A stretch of 64,000 nucleotides of DNA from JANQIO01 sp038746745. GTDB taxonomy: Bacteria > Pseudomonadota > Gammaproteobacteria > Pseudomonadales > Halieaceae. The notes below the pieces were generated by a model that saw only the letters and a list, made by a program, of their open reading frames with translations, did not search any database and had not been told where the DNA came from. Numbering within the stretch: position 1 is the stretch's first letter; each line of letters starts with the position of its first letter. The stretch covers positions 1-64,000 of the forward strand of contig JBCDKJ010000011.1 in the NCBI GenBank assembly GCA_038746745.1, given 5' to 3'. Shown one piece after another: positions 35,427 to 44,997 of this stretch. Both the position numbers and the translations under genes were made by a program.

Positions 35427-35900
35427 TTATCGAACGCGTTTTACACCGACTGTGCGTCCGTTCGATAGCATCTCCATACGATCAAACCCAAACAGACCTT
35501 CTTTTATGACGACTCGCGTATCGTCACTGTGGTGACGATACTTGCCTGAGGTGCGCTGCCTCCATACCTGGCCATTGTCCAGGTAGAAGAGTGTGTCCCC
35601 GAACCAGCCCTCGAACGGTTGATTGATGGTGGCGCGTATTTCCAGCGTTTTCTCTGCTTCTCGCACCTCCTTACTGGTCGTTTTAATCAGCTCAGCATCG
35701 CCCGCCGTGTAGTTCACTAACCACTGATTAAGTACCTCCAGTTCTGCATCGTTAAGAGAATCCAGGCCCGCCCTTTCGAACAGCGATTCGCCCATCAGCT
35801 CACGGATGCCCGGGAAGTCGTCCTCGGCCCGGGAGGATTGACTCGCTAGTGGGAGGATGAGTGCGACAGTTGTCAGTGCAAGCAGGGTGAGTTTCGTCAT
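35427..35900 (-). CDS. Hypothetical secreted protein between two TonB-dependent receptors
   Basis: A 157-residue protein with a clear signal peptide (MTKLTLL, hydrophobic core, cleavage near SSRAED). The mature part has an Asp-Glu-rich helical N-terminal region (about 27-65) and a C-terminal half with several aromatic strands (WFGDTLFYLDNGQVWRQR). I do not recognise the family. Its stop-to-start spacing of 20 bases from the signalling receptor implies cotranscription. An accessory role in substrate uptake is possible but not shown. Confidence 0.75.
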   Translation of the reverse strand: MTKLTLLALTTVALILPLASQSSRAEDDFPGIRELMGESLFERAGLDSLNDAELEVLNQWLVNYTAGDAELIKTTSKEVREAEKTLEIRATINQPFEGWFGDTLFYLDNGQVWRQRTSGKYRHHSDDTRVVIKEGLFGFDRMEMLSNGRTVGVKRVR

Positions 35901-35920
35901 GAGTAGTCCGGAATGTGATG

Positions 35921-38890
35921 TTAAAAACGCTGGCTGAGTTTCGCGTACCAGAATCTGCCTCGCAACTCGTGACTGCGACCGTCAAAGTTATCGTTGAACG
36001 CCGATGCTGCAAACGGCGGTTCGCTGTCCAGCAGGTTATCGACGCCCAGCGACACTCGCAGCCCCTGCAGAACGTTCATCACATAGCTGACTTGCACATC
36101 CTGCACTAGCCAGGAGTCAATCACCCGCTGGCGGGTGCTGCCGGGAATCGTTTCTTCCATCTCGCTGATGACATGAAATTCATAGCTCCCGCGCCAGCGC
36201 TGCCTGGCCCATTGCAGTCCCAGGGTACTCTTCCACTCCGGGATCGCACCCACACCGCCGGAGGCCGGATCCACAAAGCTGCCTGCAAGGTCGATGGTCG
36301 GTGCTGTTTCATCAAGCTGCACGCTGTACTCGTCGGTGATAGCCAGCTCAAAAGCCGCAGACCACTGTCCCCAGTCGCGGGTGGGAAGCTGATAATTGAC
36401 GCTGACATCAAACCCCTTAACCCGGCGCTCGCCCACGTTGAGCCGAATAGCGTTGATCTGCCGCAGATTCCCTGCAGCATCACGGCTCACCTGCTCTTCA
36501 AATCGACCTAACGCGGCATTCTGATTGACGATGAACTGAGGGCTGCCGCCCACCACGTTCTCGGTATCAATGTCGTAGTAATCCAGGCTAAACCTGAACC
36601 CAGGGGCATCCACGGGTGTCCAGACAATGCCCAGGCCAAAGCTCACCGCCTTCTCTTCCTGCAGCACCGCATTGCCGCCGGTGACCGTTAGAAACTGCGT
36701 CCTAGACGAATCTGCCAGACCGTTGCAGCCCGGCAATACTGTCTGGCTGTCGGCGATGGCACATGGATCAGTAATGAACACCTGTTGCTCTGTCTCACCC
36801 TGGAACAGTTCGTTTAGGGATGGTGCTCGAAAGCCCTCTGCTGCCGTGGCGCGCAGCAAAAGTGATGGCGTTGCCTGCCACCGCAGGCCAACTTTCGGAT
36901 TGGTGCTACTGCCAAAGCCACTGTAGACCGAGTGACGAAGTGCGAGTTCCAGATCGAACTGACCCCTGCCGTCGGTCGCTCCTCTAAGTGGCACAATGCT
37001 CTCTACGAACAGCTCTGCAATGCGGCGGTCTCCTCGCGTCGTCGCCACGTTGCCGGCGCCAATAACGCGTGAAGTAGACAGCGCGCCGTCCGGCACTTTT
37101 TCTGTCGACTCCTCCCGATATTCGGCACCGAAGGCTATTTCTACAGCGCCCTGAGGTAATTCCAGGAGCTGGCTGAAGGCTGTAAAGCTGGTACTGGCGA
37201 GAGTGCTCTCACCGCGAATGCGGCCCGGCAGTTGCAGAAAGTTGCTTTGTACGGCGTCAACACTGCCGCTTGGCCCAAACAGGTTAATGGGCACGCAACC
37301 ATCGATTGCCAGGCCCTGGCACTGGTCTGCTGGCCCCAGACCCCGACGCAGGTTGTCCTCGCTAAGCAGACCAGAGGTGGATTGGTTGGCGTCGCTGTGA
37401 CTGTAGTCCAGCGCCCATTCCCAGGACCAGTCTGCCGCCAGTCCCTCGAACAAAGCGCTGATGCGGATGACGTCGGAGCTATTGCGCTGCTCTCTGGGTC
37501 CGAGCTCGGTAAAGCTTCGTCGCACATCAGCTATGGCTTCGTTAAAGGGGTTAAAAATATTGTCAGCGGCGACTTCTATCGGCTCACGCTCGAAGGCGGT
37601 CAGTAGCGGTGTTGGTGCCAGCCGGGCCTCTGCCCTTGTCTTGGCATAGGCAAGTTCGAGCGTGCCTGTGACGCGCTCGGTAAAGTCGTAGCCCGCGGAC
37701 AGGTAGAGTGATGTTCGCTCTGAGGGCACGAGTGAGTTGGTGAAAGCAGGAAAGTCCAGTCGGTCGGCGTCTGTCGCTGCGCGCAGCAGGCCGGTGCTGT
37801 CATCCACGATAAGGCTCTGATTGGGCGGCAGCGTTACCCTGGCAGACGCGGTCGCGCTGCTGCGCAAATCTGCACCGCCGCGCTCTCGGCTGTCAGCGCT
37901 GGCGGAGAGATTGCGTTCACCGGCCTCTATTTCCTGTTGCTCGAAGCGAGTCGCGGAAAAAAACAGACTGCCGTTTTTAAAGCCGGTGCCATACTGCAGC
38001 GTCGTGGTAAGGGTTTGGGCATCTCCGCGCGAGCTGATTCCCGCGAACTGTTCCGCGAGAGTGCCATAAAAGTCACGTTTCATAATGATGTTGACGACGC
38101 CTGCAATCGCATCGGATCCGTAAATTGCCGATGCGCCGTCTTTCAGCACCTCGATGCGCTCAACGGTTGCAGGAGAGATACTGTTGAGATCTACCGACTC
38201 GCCGGCCAATCCATCGTTGGCAATACGACGACCGTTGATGAGCACTAATGTATTTGAAGCGGGCAGACCGCGGAGGTTGACCGTGGCAGTGCCGTCACCG
38301 CCCCGACTGATCGCAGTACTTGTCGCGTTGCCTGCTACAGCGGGCAGATACCGGAGTATGTCCCCCAGCGTCTGTGCGCCGGTAAGTTCAATATCGGGTG
38401 CTGAAATCAGATCGACGGGCGCAGACCCCTGCAGACCGGTGCGTTTGATGCGCGAACCTGTGACACGGTTGCCGTAGACGTACAGCTCTTCGATACCCGG
38501 CACATACAGAGGGCGTGAGACCAGCAACGCATCATCGTCCAGACAGGAGGCATCAGTCCTGCAGCGCCCGTCATATATCGCAACGATGCGGTTATCGATC
38601 AATCGCCATTTGAAGGAGCTACCTGCGAGAAGTGTATTCAGCGCCTTTTCCGCAGGCATGCTGCCGCTGACCCGCGGGGCAGGGAGTCCGCGAAGATCGT
38701 TGTCTGAAAAAACGATCGCCAGTCCGCTTTGATGACTGAACTGAATCAGTGATTCCGAGAGCGCCTTGCCCTGAAGGTCAAAGTTGTATGCGGTTTGTGC
38801 AAAGCAACCGCAGGCGCTGAACCACAGTGCCAGCAACAGTCTGGTGCAGGGCGTCGTATTCTGGCAATGGAGAGACGCCTGTGTGTTCAC
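35921..38890 (-). CDS. TonB-dependent receptor with STN signalling domain (FecA type)
   Basis: A 989-residue outer-membrane receptor with a signal peptide (cleavage near CFAQTA, residue 33). A secretin/TonB short N-terminal domain (about 35-110; LSESLIQFSHQSGLAIVFSD, then ALNTLLAGSSFKW) follows, then a plug (about 140-270; VERIEVLKDGASAIYGSDAIAGVVNI) and a beta-barrel ending in RF. The STN domain is what transducer receptors use to contact a FecR-type anti-sigma factor. fecR and fecI lie directly upstream, so this receptor probably senses its own substrate. The substrate is unknown. Confidence 0.94.
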   Translation of the reverse strand: MNTQASLHCQNTTPCTRLLLALWFSACGCFAQTAYNFDLQGKALSESLIQFSHQSGLAIVFSDNDLRGLPAPRVSGSMPAEKALNTLLAGSSFKWRLIDNRIVAIYDGRCRTDASCLDDDALLVSRPLYVPGIEELYVYGNRVTGSRIKRTGLQGSAPVDLISAPDIELTGAQTLGDILRYLPAVAGNATSTAISRGGDGTATVNLRGLPASNTLVLINGRRIANDGLAGESVDLNSISPATVERIEVLKDGASAIYGSDAIAGVVNIIMKRDFYGTLAEQFAGISSRGDAQTLTTTLQYGTGFKNGSLFFSATRFEQQEIEAGERNLSASADSRERGGADLRSSATASARVTLPPNQSLIVDDSTGLLRAATDADRLDFPAFTNSLVPSERTSLYLSAGYDFTERVTGTLELAYAKTRAEARLAPTPLLTAFEREPIEVAADNIFNPFNEAIADVRRSFTELGPREQRNSSDVIRISALFEGLAADWSWEWALDYSHSDANQSTSGLLSEDNLRRGLGPADQCQGLAIDGCVPINLFGPSGSVDAVQSNFLQLPGRIRGESTLASTSFTAFSQLLELPQGAVEIAFGAEYREESTEKVPDGALSTSRVIGAGNVATTRGDRRIAELFVESIVPLRGATDGRGQFDLELALRHSVYSGFGSSTNPKVGLRWQATPSLLLRATAAEGFRAPSLNELFQGETEQQVFITDPCAIADSQTVLPGCNGLADSSRTQFLTVTGGNAVLQEEKAVSFGLGIVWTPVDAPGFRFSLDYYDIDTENVVGGSPQFIVNQNAALGRFEEQVSRDAAGNLRQINAIRLNVGERRVKGFDVSVNYQLPTRDWGQWSAAFELAITDEYSVQLDETAPTIDLAGSFVDPASGGVGAIPEWKSTLGLQWARQRWRGSYEFHVISEMEETIPGSTRQRVIDSWLVQDVQVSYVMNVLQGLRVSLGVDNLLDSEPPFAASAFNDNFDGRSHELRGRFWYAKLSQRF

Positions 38891-38904
38891 AGGCTGACGT
38901 TAGC

Positions 38905-40035
38905 TTATAGGGGGGCGCTGATCAACTGAACGCTGCCATCGTCCAGCACCTGGCTGCGAAGACCAACGCTGTGTTCCAGCGCCACCAGGATGCTGTCGAG
39001 ATCAGACAACTGGAAGACGCCTGAAACCGGCGTTGACGCGAGATCGGGCTCTGCGATAAGCAAGCTCGTTGCGTGATAGCGGGCCAGTTCCCGTATCAGA
39101 TCTGCCAGTGGCATAGCATCGGCCACCAGTTTTCCTTCCCGCCAGGCCAGCGAAGACGCTGGGATTACCTCGATGGCTTTACCCACATTACCCCCTTGAG
39201 CCTGTAACTGCTGATTGGGATACAGCAGTTCAGCGGCTGCTGCGCGGTACGCAGGCGGCTCGCGCTCACTGACGCGCACTACGCCCTCCGCCACGGTGAC
39301 TTCGCTGGTGTCACCCTGCAGATGCACGTTGAATGCCGTGCCCAGAGCGCGAACTTCAGTCGCACCGGCTGTCACGACAAAGGGTCGGGATTTGTCGGCG
39401 GCGACAGTGAAAAAGGCCTCACCATGCACTAACAACACGTCCCGCTGCTTACTTCTATATCGAACTTCCACACGGGACGACGTGTTGAGTTCCAGGGTCG
39501 AGCCGTCCGCCAGCACAATCCGCTCCTGCTCACCCTGCGCCGTGCGGTACTGTTTAACGTCAGGCTCAGACGACCACTGCGGTACCAGCAGGACAGCCAA
39601 CAGCAGTGAAGCGGCCAGGGCTACGCTGGCGGGGAACCAGCGCTGTAAGCGGGCCACGCTGCGGGTTCCAGTCCTTTGTGCATTCGCAGACTGTATTAAT
39701 GGGCTGTCTGCTATACCGTGCAGGTCTGTGTCCCGCGGGTCCATGTTCTGCAGGTCAGCGCCGCGATACTCGGACAACACCACCAGATCAGACCACATGT
39801 CCAGCATCGCATCCATGGCAGATCGATGCTCGGGTCGCTGAGCCAGCCACAGCGCGAAGGCTTCCCGATCAGCGTCTGAGACCTGGTCAGACTGCAGCCG
39901 CGCAATCCACTCGCAGGCGGCGTCTTGCAGTGCCGCGTTGGCCGCATCCCCGCTGCCAGCCGAAAGTGCAGCTTTTGCTGTCCGGAGTGGCCCTCTTCTC
40001 GACACCGTTCGCGCCTGTGGTGGTTTGTCCTTCAC
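38905..40035 (-). CDS. FecR-family anti-sigma regulator
   Basis: A 376-residue inner-membrane protein that passes the occupied-receptor signal to its sigma factor. The N-terminal DUF4880-type cytoplasmic region (about 35-85; ACEWIARLQS, FALWLAQRPEH) is followed by a transmembrane segment at about 134-153, a periplasmic FecR domain (RIVLADGSTLELNTSSRVEV, then GEAFFTVA) and a C-terminal STN-like segment (about 300-370). It lies 14 bases before the receptor and 64 bases after the sigma factor gene. Confidence 0.93.
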   Translation of the reverse strand: MKDKPPQARTVSRRGPLRTAKAALSAGSGDAANAALQDAACEWIARLQSDQVSDADREAFALWLAQRPEHRSAMDAMLDMWSDLVVLSEYRGADLQNMDPRDTDLHGIADSPLIQSANAQRTGTRSVARLQRWFPASVALAASLLLAVLLVPQWSSEPDVKQYRTAQGEQERIVLADGSTLELNTSSRVEVRYRSKQRDVLLVHGEAFFTVAADKSRPFVVTAGATEVRALGTAFNVHLQGDTSEVTVAEGVVRVSEREPPAYRAAAAELLYPNQQLQAQGGNVGKAIEVIPASSLAWREGKLVADAMPLADLIRELARYHATSLLIAEPDLASTPVSGVFQLSDLDSILVALEHSVGLRSQVLDDGSVQLISAPL

Positions 40036-40099
40036 TGCTGACGTCTCACATGATCATGTCGCTTAAACGATAGAGTGAGGCAATCCCTCAATAGTTTCA

Positions 40100-40675
40100 T
40101 CATGTTTTTCCGCCGCGACTGTTATCACAGATGCCGTCATTCTCAGCGTAGTAGTCCGCCAGTTCCGCGCGACAGGCCTTCAATGCTTCCAGCACGTACT
40201 TTTCCACGCTGGAGACCGAGACACCCAGCTCCCGTGCGATATCGCTATAGGACAGACCTTTGCTGCGATGCATCAGAAACGCCTGGCGACATTTCTCGGG
40301 CAGGCGATCAATGGCCTGGTAGATTCTGTCTAGCTTCTCTCGCCCGCTAAGGATCTGCTCTGGAGATGCCACATCTGAGAGTTGTTCAAGGCTGCCGTCA
40401 TCGCCGGGTTCGCGGCTTTCAGTGCGCAGAAAGCGGTAGTGGAGCTGCCGCCTGCGGAGCTGATCTACCGCTAGATTGGAGGCCACCTGGAACAGGAACG
40501 CCCGCGCATTATCCAATTCGTCCGGATGATCCAGCCGGTGCAGCCTGAGAAAGGTCTCCTGAGCGATCTCTGCCGCATCTGCCGGATTATCCAGCTTGCG
40601 CGCCAGAAATCGCTCCAGCGAGGGCCCATAGCGCTGGGCCAGCTCCACTAGAAAGGCTTCTTTGTCTTTGGCCAA
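40100..40675 (-). CDS. FecI-type extracytoplasmic function sigma factor
   Basis: A 191-residue ECF sigma-70 protein. Region 2 shows PADAAEIAQETFLRLHR and NARAFLFQVASNLAVDQLRRR; region 4 shows LPEKCRQAFLMHRSKGLSYSDIARELGVSVSSVEKYV with its helix-turn-helix. It pairs with the FecR-family gene and the STN receptor downstream, forming a cell-surface signalling cassette. It begins only 24 bases after the oppF stop, so it may be transcribed with the ABC transporter genes. Confidence 0.94.
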   Translation of the reverse strand: MAKDKEAFLVELAQRYGPSLERFLARKLDNPADAAEIAQETFLRLHRLDHPDELDNARAFLFQVASNLAVDQLRRRQLHYRFLRTESREPGDDGSLEQLSDVASPEQILSGREKLDRIYQAIDRLPEKCRQAFLMHRSKGLSYSDIARELGVSVSSVEKYVLEALKACRAELADYYAENDGICDNSRGGKT

Positions 40676-40699
40676 GGGTCAGGTCCGGGCCCCGTTTGC

Positions 40700-41647
40700 C
40701 TAATACTGATGGCAGGCGATCATGCGCTGCGCATCAATAAACTTGGGTGTCGGTGTGTCCCTGCGACAGCGTTCCATCACATCGGGACAGCGGTCGGCGA
40801 AGCGACAGCCCGGCTGCGGGTTAATGGGCGAAGGAATTTCTCCCTGTGGAGCCTGGTGCTGCCGCTGCCGCTCATGTTCTGGATCGGCAACGGGGTTTGA
40901 TCCGATCAACATCCGTGTATAAGGGTGCTTCGGCGAAAAGTAGACTTCTTCCGAGGGGCCCTCCTCAACCACGGTACCCAGGTACATGACCGCCATACGA
41001 TCACAGAGATAGCGCACCATTGAGAGATCGTGCGCGATAAACAGCAGGGTCAGGCCCAGGCTGTCTTTCAACTCCTGTAACAGGTTGATGACCTGCGCTT
41101 GCACCGACACGTCCAGTGCTGAGATCGGTTCATCGCAAATCACGAACCGAGGCTTGACGATCAACGCTCTGGCGATGCCGATGCGCTGTCTTTGCCCGCC
41201 GGAAAACTCGTGGGGGTAGCGGTTAGCGTGGTCCCGCTTCAGGCCCACGCGCTCCAGCCATTGCGCCACCAACTCTCGGTAGTCGCTTTTGCCGCCACTG
41301 GCCTGTAGCCGCAGAGGTTCAGAGATGATCTCCTGTATGGTCATGCGCGGGTTCAGCGAGGTATAGGGATCCTGAAAGATCATCTGAATATCGGTAGAAA
41401 GACGCTGGAAATCCTTCTGCGTGAAACGCTCGGGGAGTGGCTTGCCGCGAAAAAGCACTTCGCCACTGGTTTTTAGCTGCAGGCCCGCCAGTGTTTTACC
41501 AAGCGTGGACTTGCCACAGCCACTCTCCCCCACCAGACCCAGTATCTCGTTTTCCGTGATGTTGAGAGATACACCGTCGACGGCGTGCACTACCCTGCCG
41601 TTGCCGATATCAAAGTGCGTTTTGAGCTTGCGAACTTCAACCAGCAT
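40700..41647 (-). CDS. oppF: Oligopeptide ABC transporter ATP-binding protein (OppF/DppF type)
   Basis: Cytoplasmic ATPase subunit of a peptide importer. Walker A GESGCGKST lies near residue 43; ABC signature FSGGQRQRIGIARAL and Walker B VICDEPISALD follow. The C-terminal oligopeptide-transporter extension has GCRFADRCP near residue 280, a Cys pair typical of OppD/OppF. The start at 41647 (MLVEVRKL) fits the family; twelve extra codons are open upstream. It overlaps oppD by 11 bases. Confidence 0.93.
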   Translation of the reverse strand: MLVEVRKLKTHFDIGNGRVVHAVDGVSLNITENEILGLVGESGCGKSTLGKTLAGLQLKTSGEVLFRGKPLPERFTQKDFQRLSTDIQMIFQDPYTSLNPRMTIQEIISEPLRLQASGGKSDYRELVAQWLERVGLKRDHANRYPHEFSGGQRQRIGIARALIVKPRFVICDEPISALDVSVQAQVINLLQELKDSLGLTLLFIAHDLSMVRYLCDRMAVMYLGTVVEEGPSEEVYFSPKHPYTRMLIGSNPVADPEHERQRQHQAPQGEIPSPINPQPGCRFADRCPDVMERCRRDTPTPKFIDAQRMIACHQY

Positions 41648-42653
41648 GCCTGGTATCCTCTGCTGGCGACGGCGCACCTTCATGTAGTAACCAGCATGCC
41701 GCTTGGTGGTTGTGGCTTATTAGCTTGGTGTCGGGGTCAATTCGGTTGCAGATTTTCATCGCCTGGGGACAGCGGGGGTGATAGGCACAGCCTTTGGGCG
41801 GCGAGAAGAGATCAGGCGGGCTGCCTGGGATGGCGCGCAGCCGCTCCGAGTGTTGCTGGTGTGCATCCGGCATCGCCAGTTTCAACCCCTGGGTATACGG
41901 ATGACTGGCGTTGTAGAAAATCTCATCGATGCTACCGTACTCAACAACTTCGCCGGCATACATGACCGCCACTCGGTCAGCCATGCGCGCAACAACGCCC
42001 AGGTCGTGGGTAATCAGCACGATGGCCATTTTGTCTTCCCGCTGAATCTCCTTCATCAGGTCCAGCACCTGATCCTGAATAGTTACGTCCAGTGCAGTTG
42101 TGGGTTCGTCTGCAATCAGCAACTTGGGTGTGCACGCCAGACTCATGGCAATCATCACGCGCTGCAGCATCCCACCAGAGAATTCAAAGGGGTACTGACG
42201 CACACGTTGCGCGGCCTCCGGTATGCGAGTTCGCTCCAGCAGCCGTATGGCTTCTTTAAAGCCCTGCTCGCGCGAGAGTCCTCGATGAACCAGCAGTGTC
42301 TCAGCGATTTGATCTCCAATGCGCATGGTCGGGTTCAGTGATGTCATGGGATCCTGAAAGATCATGCCCATATCTGCGCCGCGAGCGCGATTGAGTTGAG
42401 TCTGGTCCAGCCCAATCAGTTCCTTGCCCAGCAATTTGGCAGAGCCATTGACGATACGCCCCGGCGGCATGGGAATGAGGCCCATCAGCGCTTGCACGGT
42501 GACCGATTTACCGCAGCCGGATTCCCCTACCACCGCCAGGGTCTCGCCCTCGTGGACATCGTACGAAACCCCGCGCACTGCGCGAACCACGCCGCCATAG
42601 GTGTCGAACTCCACCTCTAGGTCGCGCACGCTCAGTACCGGTACATCGCTCAT
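41637..42653 (-). CDS. oppD: Oligopeptide ABC transporter ATP-binding protein (OppD/DppD type)
   Basis: Second ATPase subunit of the importer, 338 residues. It has Walker A GESGCGKS near residue 42, signature EFSGGMLQRVMIAMSLA, Walker B LLIADEPTTALD and the C-terminal domain with GCAYHPRCPQAM. The start overlaps the oppC stop by 4 bases. Sequence features match ATPases for di- and oligopeptides and also nickel, so the substrate class rests partly on the partner binding protein. Confidence 0.93.
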   Translation of the reverse strand: MSDVPVLSVRDLEVEFDTYGGVVRAVRGVSYDVHEGETLAVVGESGCGKSVTVQALMGLIPMPPGRIVNGSAKLLGKELIGLDQTQLNRARGADMGMIFQDPMTSLNPTMRIGDQIAETLLVHRGLSREQGFKEAIRLLERTRIPEAAQRVRQYPFEFSGGMLQRVMIAMSLACTPKLLIADEPTTALDVTIQDQVLDLMKEIQREDKMAIVLITHDLGVVARMADRVAVMYAGEVVEYGSIDEIFYNASHPYTQGLKLAMPDAHQQHSERLRAIPGSPPDLFSPPKGCAYHPRCPQAMKICNRIDPDTKLISHNHQAACWLLHEGAPSPAEDTRHAG

Positions 42654-44053
42654 GAGTCACTCCGCATGCGAGCATCCATAGCATCCCGCAGTCCATCCCC
42701 AAGCAGGTTGAAGGCGAGTACGGTCACGCTGATCAACAGAGCCGGGAATAAAAGCTCATGGGGGTGGGACAACATGGTGCGGATGCCGTCATTACACATA
42801 GAGCCCCAACTCGGGGTCGGCGGAACCACGCCCATCCCTATAAAGGATAGAAACGCCTCAATAAAGATTGCAGTGGGAATGGCAAAGGTGAGGGATACCA
42901 GCAATACGCCCATGACGTTGGGCAGAATATGCCGGAACACCAGGTAGGGCGCGGTAGCGCCCATCAGGCGTGCTGCCGCAATGTAGGCTTCTTCGCGAAT
43001 TTGTAGAACCTGTCCCCGGACCAGGCGCGCAGTGGCAGGCCAACTCAGCAGCACCAGGGCCAGCAGCATAGGGCCTATGCCACTCTCGCCTGGGCCCAGA
43101 CCGAACGCAATTTTGAACAGAATCATGAAGAGTAGAAACGGCAGCGCGATCACAAAGTCCGCGAAGCGCATCATAACGTCATCCGTTCGACCGCCGCTGT
43201 AGCCAGCGAGGCCGCCGTAGACTAAGCCAATGGCGACGTACAACAGCGGCGCGCAAATACCAATAAAGAGGGAGGTGCGAGCCCCCCACATCAGTCGAGC
43301 CAGCATGTCTCGCCCAAGATAGTCAGTGCCCAGCGGGTGAGACTCCAGGCGAACTTGTTGCCCAAGGGTTTCAGACTCTGGCAGGGATGCTTGCACCAGT
43401 CCTCTGAAGCGTGCCTCAGACAGCAGGATGGCCTGTTCCACATCGACTGCCAGCGTGCTGTAAGCGGTTGACTCCCTGCCCTCGTAAAGCGCAGTCACAG
43501 AGTAGTAGTAACGCCGGGTTTCCAGCCCCAGTCGATCCTGGTAGCTATGCTCGAAAGGCAGCAGCTGTACCAGCGGTAAACCCAGGTCGTCCGCGTCCCT
43601 TGGCTCGAGCTCATGCCGGTAGATCTGATAACCCGAGGCACCGGGAACTGCATCCCAGGCGATGTTAACGCTTTCCGAATTTGCGCTTCCCAGTAGGCGC
43701 AGGCCGGCTGGCGCCAGGCTGGCGTCAAACGTCGATGCGGGAATAGGACGGGTGTTTACGGGGGGCAGCGGCTCGACGCGGTCGATGACCCGCGCGTAGC
43801 GGCCTGTATTCGGCGGCTGCGAAATTTGCTCCAGGTCTTGCAATGCCGGGTCGACTGACCACACCAGCGGACCCGCCAGCGTAAACAGCAACAGGAAGAT
43901 AACGATGTACAGTGAGATAAGGGCGCGCCTGTTGCTCTTGAGGCGCCGCCAAACGTCTTGCCAGTAAGACAGGGACGGCCGATCAATGCGGTCACCCTCT
44001 CTGGCGATATCCAGAGGCTCGAAGTCCTCGGCGCTGGGTGTGTAGGCATTCAT
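42650..44053 (-). CDS. oppC: Oligopeptide ABC transporter permease (OppC type) with inserted fibronectin-like domain
   Basis: Inner-membrane permease, unusually long at 467 residues (OppC is usually about 300). The first transmembrane segment is at about 45-67. Residues about 70-245 form a periplasmic insertion containing a fibronectin type III-like domain (about 115-210: APAGLRLLG, WDAVPGASGYQIYR, RYYYSVTALYEGRES). The normal permease resumes at HPLGTDYLGRDMLARLMWGAR (about 247), with five more membrane segments and the EAA-type loop. It is joined to oppB by a one-base overlap. Confidence 0.92.
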   Translation of the reverse strand: MNAYTPSAEDFEPLDIAREGDRIDRPSLSYWQDVWRRLKSNRRALISLYIVIFLLLFTLAGPLVWSVDPALQDLEQISQPPNTGRYARVIDRVEPLPPVNTRPIPASTFDASLAPAGLRLLGSANSESVNIAWDAVPGASGYQIYRHELEPRDADDLGLPLVQLLPFEHSYQDRLGLETRRYYYSVTALYEGRESTAYSTLAVDVEQAILLSEARFRGLVQASLPESETLGQQVRLESHPLGTDYLGRDMLARLMWGARTSLFIGICAPLLYVAIGLVYGGLAGYSGGRTDDVMMRFADFVIALPFLLFMILFKIAFGLGPGESGIGPMLLALVLLSWPATARLVRGQVLQIREEAYIAAARLMGATAPYLVFRHILPNVMGVLLVSLTFAIPTAIFIEAFLSFIGMGVVPPTPSWGSMCNDGIRTMLSHPHELLFPALLISVTVLAFNLLGDGLRDAMDARMRSDS

Positions 44054-44997
44054 CAGGAAACGCTCTTGGTCACCTGGATGCGGGGATCGATAAAGCCGTA
44101 GACGATATCCACCGCAATCACCATCAGCACGAGAAAGGCTCCGTAGAACACCGTCGTGCCCATAATGACGGTGTAGTCCAACTGCTGCACGGCCTGCACA
44201 AAATACCGGCCCAGCCCAGGTATCGCGAATACCAGTTCAACCACAAATCCGCCGGTGGTGATGGCGGCGATGGCAGGCCCAAGAACGGTGACCACCGGCA
44301 GGATGGCGTTGCGCAATTGATGCTTGAAGAAAATGCGCTGTGGGGTGAGCCCCTTGGCCCGTGCAGTGCGAATGTAGTCTTTGTCCGCCACCTCCAACAT
44401 GGATGAGCGCATCAGACGCGTAAGGTAGGCCATTGTGCCCAGCCCCAGTACCAGAGCGGGTACGATCATGTGAGCCACGGTGCCCCAGCCTGCCACCGGC
44501 AACAGGGAGGCACCCACGGCACTGTTGAGCCGCAGAATGCCGAGTTGTCCCAGCGCTGCGAACACGAAGCTAGGGACGGATACGGCAATAATCACCAGAA
44601 ACATAATCAGGAAATCCGGCATACGATCTCGGAACAGCGCAGTGAGCGCGCCAAACAGAATGCCGCCCGCCGCCGCGAACAGCAGCGCCAGCACCCCCAA
44701 GGTGGCCGAGACCGGGAAGTGCTCTGCGATGATGTCATTAACCTTGCGGTTTTGCTGCGTAAAGGAGATGCCAAAGTCGCCTTGTACGCTGTTTCTCAGG
44801 AACAGCAGATACTGCTGATACACCGGTTTATCCAGGCCGTAGGCACGCTCCAGATTGGCACGAATTTCAGGGCTCACCGCTTTATCGTTCATCAAGGGGT
44901 CGCCCGGGACGGCATGCATCCCCCAAAAGGTGGCCGTGGCGATGAACCAGATCGTGATCAGCCCTGAAAAAAGACGCTTGGCAATATAGCTCGACAT
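44053..44997 (-). CDS. oppB: Oligopeptide ABC transporter permease (OppB type)
   Basis: A 314-residue inner-membrane permease. The N-terminal segment FWGMHAVPGDPL is typical of OppB/DppB, six hydrophobic segments follow, and the cytoplasmic EAA-type loop YIRTARAKGLTPQRIFFKHQLRNA lies near residue 212. With OppC it forms the translocation path. The start and stop overlap its neighbours by single bases, so the opp genes form a tightly coupled operon. Confidence 0.94.
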   Translation of the reverse strand: MSSYIAKRLFSGLITIWFIATATFWGMHAVPGDPLMNDKAVSPEIRANLERAYGLDKPVYQQYLLFLRNSVQGDFGISFTQQNRKVNDIIAEHFPVSATLGVLALLFAAAGGILFGALTALFRDRMPDFLIMFLVIIAVSVPSFVFAALGQLGILRLNSAVGASLLPVAGWGTVAHMIVPALVLGLGTMAYLTRLMRSSMLEVADKDYIRTARAKGLTPQRIFFKHQLRNAILPVVTVLGPAIAAITTGGFVVELVFAIPGLGRYFVQAVQQLDYTVIMGTTVFYGAFLVLMVIAVDIVYGFIDPRIQVTKSVS

